A stretch of 64,000 nucleotides of DNA from CALMEC01 sp963706315 (GTDB lineage Bacteria; Actinomycetota; Thermoleophilia; Miltoncostaeales; Miltoncostaeaceae): assembly GCA_963706315.1 (NCBI GenBank), contig CAVPMA010000019.1, positions 62,001 to 126,000 of the forward strand, in the 5' to 3' direction. The stretch's first letter is position 1; every line of letters begins with the position of its first letter. Shown one piece after another: positions 50,718 through 58,713 of this stretch. Under the pieces are notes generated by a model. It was given only the letters and a program-made list of their open reading frames with translations. It was not told the origin of the DNA and ran no database searches. A program made the position numbers and the translations under genes.

Positions 50718-52018
50718 TCACTGCGAAAACGCAGCTTCTCGCCCGAAACTTCCGGGCGAGCGCACTTCTCTCGTGGACGCGAACGGCTCGAGCGTCTACG
50801 AGCCCAGGAGTTGTCCCTACCCCTCGCTGCCTCCCCGAAGCCTGCCAGCAAGCGGGTCGCAATCACGGGCCAATCGAACTCAGTGGTGTAGAGCCGACGC
50901 CCAGCCTCTCCGAGGCGGCGCCGAGCCAGAGGATCAGCTGCGAGATGAGCCACCGCCGCGCCAAATGCATCCCGCTGATCGACTGGAATCAATATAAGCG
51001 CACCACGAGTCAGTGACAGGATCTGATCCGTTTGACGTCCCGACGTTCCGACTACAGGGATTCCATGCTGCAACGCCGCCATTAGGGTAGTTCGTCTCGT
51101 CGAGACGCCGTCGAGATGCGCCGCAATGAATATGTCCGAAGCGGCAACCAGCCGCGCAAGAGCGTCCGCCTCGAGGAATCCAGGGGACTGAATGGTGACT
51201 CGGCCCATGGCATGCACTTCGCGCGGTCCCTGGCCGAGGTTAAGCAGCAGGACGCGTCGGCCAGTCTGAGCGATGGCTTGGGCAGCTTGCAACGTATGGC
51301 CTTCGAGACGTTCCGGGTGCCGCAGGCCAAAGCACGCAATGACGCTTGTGTCCTCGTTGACGCCGAGTTCAACGCGGGTTTCCTCGCGGTGGTCCCGCAT
51401 GTCTGGGAGGTTCGACCCGACAGGCAAGTGATGCGCGGGGCGGTGAGGCGGCATCGCGCCGAGGAGCTCCGCCCAGCGCTCAATCGAGCAGAAGCTAACA
51501 TCGGTGGCTCCGTGAAGGGCCAGAAGTTGTGCACGTTGCCAGGCCCCCATGAGCGCCCACCGGAAGTTCCTGGCATCCACAAACGTCTCATGGATCATGA
51601 GGCCAATGATCGGACGGCGACGCCTGAGCCGCAGGTTCCAGAGGAACGCCGGTAGAGAAGGAGCAAAGCCTCGTTGTCCATACCAGAACGGGTTGTATTG
51701 GACGAGAACGAGGTCGGCGGCGAGAACATCGGGCGGTACGCCCGTCGACCTCGCTGGCTGCCCCTGGCGGGAGATCCACCCTCCGCCCGGGCGGCGGAAA
51801 GCAAGCCGAATCTGGAATGCCCCCTCATGCCGAAGTGCCTCGACAAGTCGCTCGGTGTGGTCGCGAATCCCGTCTGCGCGGTCAATACGATGATCCGCGG
51901 CGACGATGGCGAGAACCTTCGCGGGCTTCACACGATCGAAACCGGTTCCTCGGTTCGACCCTCTGACGTCGTTCGATTCCGTCGCTTCGATGCTGGTTGA
52001 ACGGACTCGCTCGACCAT
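50714..52018 (-). CDS. GT4-like glycosyltransferase
   Basis: 434 residues from ATG 52016-52018 (MVERVRSTSIEATESN); real similarity starts near VLAIVAADHRIDRADGIRDHTERLVEALRHEG, so a later start is possible. YNPFWYGQRGFAPSLPAFLWNLRLRRRRPIIGLMIHETFVDAR is the acceptor region, and SVIACFGLRHPERLEGHTLQAAQAIAQTGRRVLLLNLGQGP plus FIAAHLDGVSTRRTTLMAALQHGIPVVGTSGRQTDQIL the donor region. It is divergent from the lasso cluster (36 bp apart), and its end overlaps the LuxR gene, so the two minus-strand genes form a small operon. Confidence 0.8.
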   Translation of the reverse strand: MVERVRSTSIEATESNDVRGSNRGTGFDRVKPAKVLAIVAADHRIDRADGIRDHTERLVEALRHEGAFQIRLAFRRPGGGWISRQGQPARSTGVPPDVLAADLVLVQYNPFWYGQRGFAPSLPAFLWNLRLRRRRPIIGLMIHETFVDARNFRWALMGAWQRAQLLALHGATDVSFCSIERWAELLGAMPPHRPAHHLPVGSNLPDMRDHREETRVELGVNEDTSVIACFGLRHPERLEGHTLQAAQAIAQTGRRVLLLNLGQGPREVHAMGRVTIQSPGFLEADALARLVAASDIFIAAHLDGVSTRRTTLMAALQHGIPVVGTSGRQTDQILSLTRGALILIPVDQRDAFGAAVAHLAADPLARRRLGEAGRRLYTTEFDWPVIATRLLAGFGEAARGRDNSWARRRSSRSRPREKCARPEVSGEKLRFRSE

Positions 52019-52054
52019 GGCTTTCACGAACGGTCGGCTTTCGCGACGGGACAT

Positions 52055-53023
52055 GTGCAGAACTTGCCGATGACCACCGCGCCCATCGACGACGACCTCC
52101 GAGGCGTCGCCCGCATCGTCCGAGCCCGGACGCTCGCACTCGACGCCCTCGCAGCACAGGTCATCACCGCTTTCGAGCGGCGTGGGATCTCGACGTTGCT
52201 GATGAAGGGCGCGGTGGTGGCCGAGTGGCTCTACACGAAGCCGGGGGACCTTCGACCGTACGGGGATGTGGACATCCTCGTCGCACCCAACGATGAGTCT
52301 GCCGCCGCGAGCATTCTCGTCGAGCTTGGATTCAAGAACGACTATGCGAGCTTCGAGCATCCAAGAATCGGCCCCGAGAGCTGGCGTCGCGAACCGAACG
52401 AGGCAATCGACCTCCATACGACGCTTTGGGGCATCGGAGCCGCGCCGGAGCGGGTCTGGGAGGCGTTCACCGCGGACTCGGCCGAACAGCGGGTCGGCGG
52501 GCGGCTCGTCAAGGTGCCCGGGTTGCCCGCGCGCGCGTTCCAGCTGAGCCTGCACGTGGCACAGCACGCCGCGGCGCCCCGGACCGTCGAGGACCTCGAG
52601 CGTGCCATCGCGGTCCTCGATCACCCCGACTGGCTGGAGGCAGCCCATCTCGCAGAAAGGCTCGATGGCCGCGGCGCGTTCGTAACCGGCTTGCGGCTTT
52701 GCCCGTCGGGCGGTCGCCTTGCAGATTCGCTGGGTCTCCGCAACGCCCCGTCACTCGACGCACAGCTTCGTCTGAGCGGAGTGCCCCTGGCGGAGGGATT
52801 CCAGTCTCTCGCTGCGGCGCATGGGCTCCGGGCGAAGACATCACTCGTCGCCCGCGAGATCTGGCCCAACCGTGATTTCCTGTGCTGGTGGTCGCCCATC
52901 GCGCGGCAGGGGGAACTGGGACTGGCGGCCGCACGAATCTGGCGCCTCGCCTGGCTGATGGCGCGAGCGCCCTCAGGATTCGTCGCCTGGCGCCGTGCCA
53001 AGCGAGCCGACCGGCAAGGGTAG
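52055..53023 (+). CDS. nucleotidyltransferase-fold protein (PF14907 type) of the lasso-peptide cluster
   Basis: 322 residues from GTG 52055 (317 if ATG 52070 is used). The nucleotidyltransferase core is STLLMKGAVVAEWLYTKPGDLRPYGDVDILV: Lys-Gly at about 51 and the Asp71-x-Asp73 metal pair. AIDLHTTLWG supplies a further acidic residue. Members of this family (uncharacterised nucleotidyltransferase, NTP_transf_5) are recurrent partners of HPr-kinase-like proteins in lasso-peptide clusters. There they are thought to modify the phosphorylated C-terminus. It is the first plus-strand gene of the cluster, with 222 bp before the ABC ATPase. Confidence 0.82.
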   Translation: MQNLPMTTAPIDDDLRGVARIVRARTLALDALAAQVITAFERRGISTLLMKGAVVAEWLYTKPGDLRPYGDVDILVAPNDESAAASILVELGFKNDYASFEHPRIGPESWRREPNEAIDLHTTLWGIGAAPERVWEAFTADSAEQRVGGRLVKVPGLPARAFQLSLHVAQHAAAPRTVEDLERAIAVLDHPDWLEAAHLAERLDGRGAFVTGLRLCPSGGRLADSLGLRNAPSLDAQLRLSGVPLAEGFQSLAAAHGLRAKTSLVAREIWPNRDFLCWWSPIARQGELGLAAARIWRLAWLMARAPSGFVAWRRAKRADRQG

Positions 53024-53245
53024 CCACCGACGGCGAATCGGGGGTGCGCCCCGCGTTGGTACGGGGAAAGCACGCACCGAAAGTTCGGCAGCGGCCAGCC
53101 CGTTCCCCAAGAAACCTATGACCGGGACGCAGACGCAAATCGGCCGGGCGCCCTTCCCGATGTCGCGGCAGACCCGCGACCCGGGGCCCCGCCTGGCCTT
53201 GGGCTTCGCCTCCGCAGGCCCGTGTGCGCTCGGAGCGGCCCGACG

Positions 53246-53968
53246 ATGAACACCTTGGCCAACCTCGAACGAGCCGTGATCGCCGAAGCGCGACACGGCG
53301 GGGGCAGCGGAGTCGCAGCGCTTCAACTGAGCGCGGTCTCCAAGCGATACCGACGCGAGGGCCAGGCGGTGCTCGACCAGGTCAATCTCCGCATCGAGCC
53401 GGGTGAGACGGTGGCCATCACCGGGCGAAACGGCGCCGGCAAGACAACCCTGCTTCGCATCGCCTGCGGCTTGATCACCCCCGACTCAGGTTCCGTGTCT
53501 GCGTTCGGGATGTCGCCGGAGAAGCAGCGTCGTGAATACCAGATGAACGTCGGCTTCCTGCCTGCGGGTAACAGCGGCCTCTACGCGAGGCTCACGGTCC
53601 GTCAGCATCTCGCATTCTGGAGTCGGCTCGCCTTCATCCCACGCGACGCACGTGAAGGTCGGATCGAGGCGGCGCTCACCGACTTGGGACTCGAGGACCT
53701 GGCCGACAGGCGGGTGGATCGCATGTCGATGGGGCAGCGCCAGCGCGTGCGGATCGCCATGGCCTTCATGCACGAGCCTCGCCTGGTGATGCTTGACGAG
53801 CCATCGAACTCCCTCGACGACGACGGAGCGATGCGGCTGGTGGATGCAGTCCGGCGCGCCGTGGCTCGCGCAGGCGCGGTGGTGGTCTGCTCACCCAACG
53901 AGGTGCCTGGCAGCATCCAGTTCGACCGGCAGCTTGCGATCCGCGACGGCGTGCTGGTGTCGGCATGA
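53246..53968 (+). CDS. ABC transporter ATPase, probable lasso-peptide export/immunity
   Basis: 240 residues from ATG 53246 (MNTLANLERAVIAEA); GTG 53222 is an upstream alternative. A 35-residue N-terminal extension precedes the ATPase domain: AALQLSAVSKRYRREGQAVLDQVNLRIEPGE, Walker A TGRNGAGKTTLLRIACG, signature RMSMGQRQRVRIAMAF, Walker B LVMLDEPSNSLDDDG. The switch histidine position reads Cys-Ser-Pro-Asn. It partners with the ABC-2 permease that overlaps it by four bases. In lasso clusters such a transporter usually exports the mature peptide and gives self-protection. Confidence 0.88.
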   Translation: MNTLANLERAVIAEARHGGGSGVAALQLSAVSKRYRREGQAVLDQVNLRIEPGETVAITGRNGAGKTTLLRIACGLITPDSGSVSAFGMSPEKQRREYQMNVGFLPAGNSGLYARLTVRQHLAFWSRLAFIPRDAREGRIEAALTDLGLEDLADRRVDRMSMGQRQRVRIAMAFMHEPRLVMLDEPSNSLDDDGAMRLVDAVRRAVARAGAVVVCSPNEVPGSIQFDRQLAIRDGVLVSA

Positions 53969-54771
53969 TCTCCTTCGGCCAACTCGACGGAGCCGCGGCG
54001 ATCCTCAAGCGCGACGCGCTGATCTACCTCAGCTACCGATCATCCATGGCCGGTCAGCTTTTCGGCGCGCTGTTCTCGCTGACGCTCTTTTACTACATCT
54101 CTCGCCTTGTTCGGATTGACAACTTCGACTCTGCGGACGCCTACTTCGCGTTCGTCATGGTCGGTCTCGTCATCGTTCAAGTCCTCCAGTCGACGCTGGC
54201 GCTCTGCGGGTCGATCCGAGGAGAGCTCCTCGCCGGAACCTTCGAACGGATCGTGATCTCTCCATTCGGAGCCATGGCATCGATCGTCGCGATGACGGTG
54301 TTCCCACTCGCGCAGGCCCTTGTACTGGGAGTCGTGACGATCACGGCCGGCAGCCTGATCTTCGGCGTTGCAATCGCCTGGGAGACCGCAGCCGCCGCGA
54401 TCCCGGTGGCGATCCTCGGCTCGCTCTCGTTCACCGCGATCGGACTCTTCTTCGTCGCAATCGTGATCCATTTCAAGCAGACGGCGTCGGGAATCGGATT
54501 CGTGAGCGCTGGCATCGCGCTCGTTTCCGGGCTCTACTTCCCCATCGTTTTGCTGCCCGAGTGGATCCAATGGGTCGCCAACGTCCAACCGTTCACCCCC
54601 GCCGTCGACCTGCTTCGCCATCTCCTCGTCGGGCTCCCGCTCATGGAGCCGGCGTGGACGAGCGTCTTGAAGTTGGTGGGCTTCGCAATCGTCCTGCTGC
54701 CGCTTGCTGCCTGGACGGTTTCATGGGCGATCCGACGCGCCCGCCGCACCGGCACGATCATCGAATACTGA
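53965..54771 (+). CDS. ABC-2-type transporter permease
   Basis: 268 residues with six hydrophobic segments. The N-terminus LKRDALIYLSYRSSMAGQLFGALFSLTLFYYISRLV is the ABC-2 elbow helix and first membrane span; RGELLAGTFERIVISPFGAMAS is the coupling-helix region, and GLYFPIVLLPEWIQWVANVQPFTPAVDLLRHLLVG is the conserved ABC-2 motif before the last helix. The start ATGA overlaps the ATPase stop. Seven nucleotides separate its stop from the B1 start codon, so transport and maturation are transcribed together. Confidence 0.9.
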   Translation: MISFGQLDGAAAILKRDALIYLSYRSSMAGQLFGALFSLTLFYYISRLVRIDNFDSADAYFAFVMVGLVIVQVLQSTLALCGSIRGELLAGTFERIVISPFGAMASIVAMTVFPLAQALVLGVVTITAGSLIFGVAIAWETAAAAIPVAILGSLSFTAIGLFFVAIVIHFKQTASGIGFVSAGIALVSGLYFPIVLLPEWIQWVANVQPFTPAVDLLRHLLVGLPLMEPAWTSVLKLVGFAIVLLPLAAWTVSWAIRRARRTGTIIEY

Positions 54772-54778
54772 AGGGCAC

Positions 54779-55078
54779 ATGTCACAGACACCCAAGCTGG
54801 CATCGCTGTCGCTCGACACCCGAATCACCGTTCCCGAGCACGTCGTCTACCGGAACTTCGTCGAGGAAACGGTCGTCCTGAACCTCCAAACGGGCAACTA
54901 CCACGGGCTCAATCCGACGGGGGGCACCATGCTCGACGTACTCCAACGGTGTGAAACCGTTCGCGACGCGCTCACAGAGCTCGCCAAGACTTACCAACAG
55001 CCCAGGGATCTGATCGAGCGAGACCTCCTGGAGTTCTGCGACGAGCTTCTCTCCCGAGGGCTCGTCGACGCGGATTGA
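54779..55078 (+). CDS. lasso-peptide B1 protein (PqqD-like RiPP recognition element)
   Basis: 99 residues from ATG 54779, with AAGGG 4-8 nt upstream. It is a stand-alone PqqD-fold protein: beta strands ITVPEHVVYRNFVEETVVLNLQTGNYHGLNPTGGTMLDVLQ (about 16-56) and then helices ending LLEFCDELLSRGLVD. Such RiPP recognition elements bind the precursor leader as an extra beta strand and deliver it to the B2 peptidase. Its expected ligand, the YxxPx(L)xxxG leader motif, is present in both precursor genes of this cluster. The stop overlaps the kinase-like gene's TTG start by four bases. Confidence 0.9.
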   Translation: MSQTPKLASLSLDTRITVPEHVVYRNFVEETVVLNLQTGNYHGLNPTGGTMLDVLQRCETVRDALTELAKTYQQPRDLIERDLLEFCDELLSRGLVDAD

Positions 55079-56088
55079 AGCTCATCGCCGAACAGCTCGG
55101 TGGGGCGCGCGCAACCGCCAGCGGCACCCGTTTCCGCGGCACCGCGTTCGGCATCACGGTCACCAGCACGGATCCGGTACCGGGTATCGCCACCAACGTC
55201 TCCACCCGCCTGAGCGGCGATACCAACGTCGAGCTTCGAGCTCGTCGGGATCTGATGGCAACGTGGCGTGGGGCCTCCGGGCGGGTATATGACGAGATTC
55301 GCGACCGATCAGGGCGGGTCGTCTTCCGCCTCACGGTCGATCCGGACCTCGGCTACTTGTTCACCCTCCGCCGCTACGGCGCATACCTTGTGTCGGCGCA
55401 CGGCACCGAGATCCTCTGCGCACCCCCGCCCGTGCGTCCATGGTTCTGGGAGCGCTTCGTCGTCGCCCGGGCGCTTCCGTTCGCCACCGTGCTCCACGGA
55501 CACGAGGCGCTTCACGCGAGCTGCGTATCGCTCGAGGGCCGCGGGCTGGCGCTCGTCGGCAACCGCGGTGACGGCAAGACATCGGTCGCAGTTCAACTCG
55601 CCCTTCAGGGCGCCTCAATCCTTACGGACGACGTGCTGGCCGTCGATCGAGCTGAGCATGGAGTCGTCGCTCACCCCGGCGCAGCACTCGTCTCGGTACG
55701 ACGCGATCAGTTCCGGCTCCTCTCGGCGACTGAGCGCACACGCCTCGGAACGATCGTGGGTCGGGGCAACAAGGTCTACGTGGCACCCACCACCGTGCCG
55801 GGTCGACTCCCACTGTCTGCGATCTATTTCCTTTCAAGGGGGGCAAGTGGCCGCTCCATCCGCATCGAACATCTCCCGCGACCGAACCCCAGGGCGCTCC
55901 TTGCCGCCTCGTTCGTGCCCTTCATCCAAACAACCGACCGACTGACCCGCCAACTCGACGTGTGCGCCGCGATCAGCAAGGAGGTTCCGGTCTTCGACAT
56001 CAAGATCCCGAGCGGCATCACGGCCGAGGAGGTCGCTGGTCGCCTTGCGAAGCATTCGTCCACGCTCGCACCCCCGGCAGGCTTGTGA
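55075..56088 (+). CDS. HPr-kinase-like protein (predicted lasso-peptide C-terminal Ser kinase)
   Basis: 337 residues from TTG 55075 (TTGA overlap with B1). The N-terminal 120 residues are beta-rich and unlike HprK. The kinase core has the hallmark HGHEALHASCVSLEGRGLALVG leading into the P-loop GNRGDGKTSVAVQLAL (Lys about 168), then ASILTDDVLAVD with the acidic pair. HprK homologues in paeninodin-type clusters phosphorylate the side chain of the precursor's C-terminal Ser. Both precursors here end in Ser, so the substrate and enzyme fit. The stop overlaps the B2 start by four bases. The alternative, an unrelated regulatory kinase, is less likely inside this operon. Confidence 0.85.
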   Translation: MKLIAEQLGGARATASGTRFRGTAFGITVTSTDPVPGIATNVSTRLSGDTNVELRARRDLMATWRGASGRVYDEIRDRSGRVVFRLTVDPDLGYLFTLRRYGAYLVSAHGTEILCAPPPVRPWFWERFVVARALPFATVLHGHEALHASCVSLEGRGLALVGNRGDGKTSVAVQLALQGASILTDDVLAVDRAEHGVVAHPGAALVSVRRDQFRLLSATERTRLGTIVGRGNKVYVAPTTVPGRLPLSAIYFLSRGASGRSIRIEHLPRPNPRALLAASFVPFIQTTDRLTRQLDVCAAISKEVPVFDIKIPSGITAEEVAGRLAKHSSTLAPPAGL

Positions 56089-56495
56089 TTAGCCGTGCCG
56101 CACGACGAGCTGGAATCGCCTACCAGGTGCTTCGGGAGTATGGGAGGGTCCGGTTTGGCTACTGGGAACTCGGGAAGCGGGATCTACCTGCGGCCCTGGC
56201 TGCCATACGCGGACCGCGCAAGCCCAACGTCCGGGCCGAGAGGGAGCCGCTCGTCGAAGGCCGGACCCTCGGGTACGCGGTCAACCGCATCGTCGCGAGG
56301 ATGCCAGGTGAGTCACGGTGCCTGATGCGTTCGCTGGTGCTGACCTCGCTCCTCAGCCGCCGCGGGATTGCCTCGACCATCGTCATCGGCGTCACGCCGG
56401 GCTCGGCCTTCGGAGCCCATGCGTGGGTGGAACTCGACGGCGAGCCGCTCTTGCCTCCCCACTCGAAGCGGTTCGAGCGGTTGCTCGAGCTATGA
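56085..56495 (+). CDS. lasso-peptide B2 protein (transglutaminase-like leader peptidase)
   Basis: 136 residues from GTG 56085 (VISRAARRAGIAYQVLREYG); the start overlaps the kinase stop and excludes non-coding sequence upstream. It has the cysteine-protease triad of B2 proteins: Cys79 in GESRCLMRSLVLTSLLSRRG, His112 in AHAWVELDG and Asp118 in the same motif. B2 cuts the leader from the core with help from B1. The length is standard for split B2 (130-150). It lies 19 nt before the cyclase gene. Confidence 0.9.
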   Translation: MISRAARRAGIAYQVLREYGRVRFGYWELGKRDLPAALAAIRGPRKPNVRAEREPLVEGRTLGYAVNRIVARMPGESRCLMRSLVLTSLLSRRGIASTIVIGVTPGSAFGAHAWVELDGEPLLPPHSKRFERLLEL

Positions 56496-56514
56496 CGTCG
56501 GCCAGCCTCGACGC

Positions 56515-58395
56515 ATGATCCGCACCGTCGTAGGGGTCTTTGAGCCGGGTGGACTCACGTCTCGAACGGCTCAGCGGCGGCGCGTCGAGCGTGCTGTCGG
56601 TCCTGCACGAGCGGCTGTCCTTGAGTTCGGATCGCTGGTGGTGGGATTCACGGGTTCCCCACCCGAGCAGGACCCGCAGGCGACGTGTCTTGTCGACGGC
56701 GGCATCTCCTGGGCGGGGGACGGTGACCCAGGCCTGGCTGCGACGCCCCTCAATGAGCAGCTTGTGGTGCGGTACGACCGCCGCCATCGACTCGACTCGC
56801 TCGTCACAGAGATGCGGGGCGAGTTCGTCGTGATTCTTTGGCGGCGATCCGTCGACGAGCTGGTGCTCATTCGCGATCACTTCGGCGCAAGGCCGTTGTT
56901 CCTCTTCCGCGAGGGACCACGGCTGCTTTTCGCATCCGAAGTGCGGGATCTCTTGCAGATGTTACGGCGAGTCCCCGATCCCGACGACCGCGCCGTCGCC
57001 AACTGGCTGCAGACAGGCCTGCTCCCGGCCGAGACCACCTTTTACCAGGGGATCACCCCGCTGCGACCGGCACATCTGATGGAGGTCTCCGATCGCGGAA
57101 CTCGCGAGCGTCGGTACTGGGATCCTGTGTATCAGCCCCGGAGACGCCTGTCACGAGAAGATGTCGATGACCTCATTCGAATCGGAATCGAGCGGGCCAT
57201 CACGCGGCGGATACCGCCCGAGGGGCCGATCGGCGTCATGCTCGGAGGCGGGATCGACGCGAGCACCGTGGCCGCCTTCACTCGACGGCTGACAGGCCCT
57301 GAGCGTGAGATCAAGGCCTACTCAGCGGTGTTCCCTGACCACCCCACCGTCGATGAGTCCCACTTCATCGACACCACGACGTGCGCGCTTGGAATGGCAA
57401 AGACCCAGCTCCGGGTAGCGCGAGGAAGCCTCCTAACCGGGGCAATGGACTTCATTCGCGACTGGCGCCTCCCTGTCGGGCCGCCCACGCACGGGTTCAT
57501 GCGAGAGCTCGTTGCCCGCAGCGCGGACGACGGGATGGCCGTTCTGCTCGACGGCGAGGGCGGCGACGAGACCTTCGGGGCTTCCCCGTACATGATCGGG
57601 AATCACCTGCGACGTGGCAGGGTCGATCTCGTGTGGCAGGTCGCGAGGCGTCCATCGGGGACGGGCCTCTATCTCAACCCGAGCCAAATGCTCCGCTTTC
57701 TCTGGCGCTACGGCCTCCGCCCCGCCCGGAGGGCCAGACACTCGTCAGCCGCCGAACTCGACCGCACATGGCTCCTGCCAGGGTCGGCGGAGCTTCTTGA
57801 CGAAGCCCTCTCGGCATCGGCATGGACACGTAGGAGTGGACCGTTCTGGTGGCGATGGCTGTCATGGACCCTAGTCGACTCCCGCGAGCTGGCGGGGGCG
57901 CACGACTTCTTCCGCCGCCAGGCAGCCGGTGAGATTCCGCGTCGGCATCCGTTTCTCGACGATGTCGACCTGATCGAATTGGTGTTATCACTCCCTCCGG
58001 AGACCGCCCACCACCCGGAGATGAACCGCCCGGCGCTGCGTCGCCTCACCATCGGTGTTCTTCCTGACGAGGTCCGGGTCCGGCGCGAAAAGACCGTCTG
58101 GAACGAGACACTCGACGCCGCGGTCACGGGTGCCGACGGCACTCCGATCGCCGATGTTCTGCTAGATGGGCAGGCGGAGATCCGACGATTCGTAGACACC
58201 TCGAGGCTCGCTGGCCCTCTCACGGATCGGCGTCACCGACGCCACGGAACACGGTCCGGCTGGAGTCAGGAGCTGTGGCGACTTGCCGTGATGGAGGTCT
58301 GGCTCCGCTCGCTTGGCGATTCGAACTACCTCAGCACGGCATCGGCGCGCCTGGGCCTCCATGATGGTGCACATGCAATCGCGGCCGACCTCTGA
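56515..58395 (+). CDS. lasso-peptide C protein (asparagine-synthetase-like macrolactam cyclase)
   Basis: 626 residues from ATG 56515 (MIRTVVGVFEPGGL). The N-terminal Ntn-fold region is kept (GEFVVILWRRSVDELVLIRDHFGARPLFLF), but there is no Cys2 nucleophile, so no glutaminase activity. The ATP-PPi domain has the PP-loop VMLGGGIDASTVAAF (about 241-255; usual SGGxDS, here GGGIDAS) and LDGEGGDETFGASPYMIGNHLRRG, where Asp/Glu residues bind Mg-PPi. It activates the side-chain acid of the core and joins it to the new N-terminal amine. The Gly in place of the PP-loop Ser deserves a check. A gap of 121 bp follows before the precursor genes. Confidence 0.88.
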   Translation: MIRTVVGVFEPGGLTSRTAQRRRVERAVGPARAAVLEFGSLVVGFTGSPPEQDPQATCLVDGGISWAGDGDPGLAATPLNEQLVVRYDRRHRLDSLVTEMRGEFVVILWRRSVDELVLIRDHFGARPLFLFREGPRLLFASEVRDLLQMLRRVPDPDDRAVANWLQTGLLPAETTFYQGITPLRPAHLMEVSDRGTRERRYWDPVYQPRRRLSREDVDDLIRIGIERAITRRIPPEGPIGVMLGGGIDASTVAAFTRRLTGPEREIKAYSAVFPDHPTVDESHFIDTTTCALGMAKTQLRVARGSLLTGAMDFIRDWRLPVGPPTHGFMRELVARSADDGMAVLLDGEGGDETFGASPYMIGNHLRRGRVDLVWQVARRPSGTGLYLNPSQMLRFLWRYGLRPARRARHSSAAELDRTWLLPGSAELLDEALSASAWTRRSGPFWWRWLSWTLVDSRELAGAHDFFRRQAAGEIPRRHPFLDDVDLIELVLSLPPETAHHPEMNRPALRRLTIGVLPDEVRVRREKTVWNETLDAAVTGADGTPIADVLLDGQAEIRRFVDTSRLAGPLTDRRHRRHGTRSGWSQELWRLAVMEVWLRSLGDSNYLSTASARLGLHDGAHAIAADL

Positions 58396-58447
58396 CCGCT
58401 GGCCTCGCCTGTATCGATCCCCCGGCCGCTTGGTACTTTCTTCAGCC

Positions 58448-58476
58448 TTGACGACATCTCAGATCTGCTTGAGACT
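58448..58476 (+). promoter_or_regulatory. weak candidate promoter for the precursor genes
   Basis: TTGACG at 58448-58453 is a good -35 hexamer and 17 bp later lies GAGACT (58471-58476), a poor -10. It sits in the 121-bp gap between cyclase and first precursor, where separate, stronger expression of precursors is expected. Only the -35 supports it. Confidence 0.2.
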
Positions 58477-58516
58477 GGCTGCCAGTTTCTCCGCCAACCA
58501 ATGAACTGGAGACCTC

Positions 58517-58675
58517 ATGTCGCCACTCAGCCAGGCCAACCTGGACGAGTACGCTAAGCCTGTCATCGCCGACTACGGAACGATTACCGCGAACACAGCT
58601 AGTAACGCAACCGGGCGATTCACCGATGCGGCGTTCCCGGCGCAAACACCGTTCGAGGAACTCACGTTCAGTTAG
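58517..58675 (+). CDS. lasso-peptide precursor 1 (52 aa)
   Basis: ATG 58517 with GGAG 6 nt upstream; stop TAG 58673-58675. The leader (1-28) contains Tyr12, Pro15, Ile17, Gly21 and Thr27, exactly spaced as the YxxPx(L)xxxGxxxxxT motif read by B1; Thr27 is at position -2 and Ala28 at -1. The core is Ser29 to Ser52, 24 residues. The first nine are S-N-A-T-G-R-F-T-D, so Asp37 is core position 9 and a Ser1-Asp9 macrolactam is predicted. The tail has aromatic plugs Phe40, Phe46 and Phe51, two acidic residues 47-48, and ends L-T-F-S. The C-terminal Ser fits the HprK-like kinase. It is too small for ordinary gene callers. Confidence 0.82.
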   Translation: MSPLSQANLDEYAKPVIADYGTITANTASNATGRFTDAAFPAQTPFEELTFS

Positions 58676-58713
58676 CGGATATCAACGCTCAATTCCCGGG
58701 AAGTTCACAAGGA

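Noticed and set aside
52995..53249. A third lasso precursor in the gap before the ABC ATPase
   Set aside because: The frame there has no YxxP leader motif and no acid at the right spacing.
58396..58516. Another precursor between cyclase and precursor 1
   Set aside because: All frames are short and lack the leader motif.
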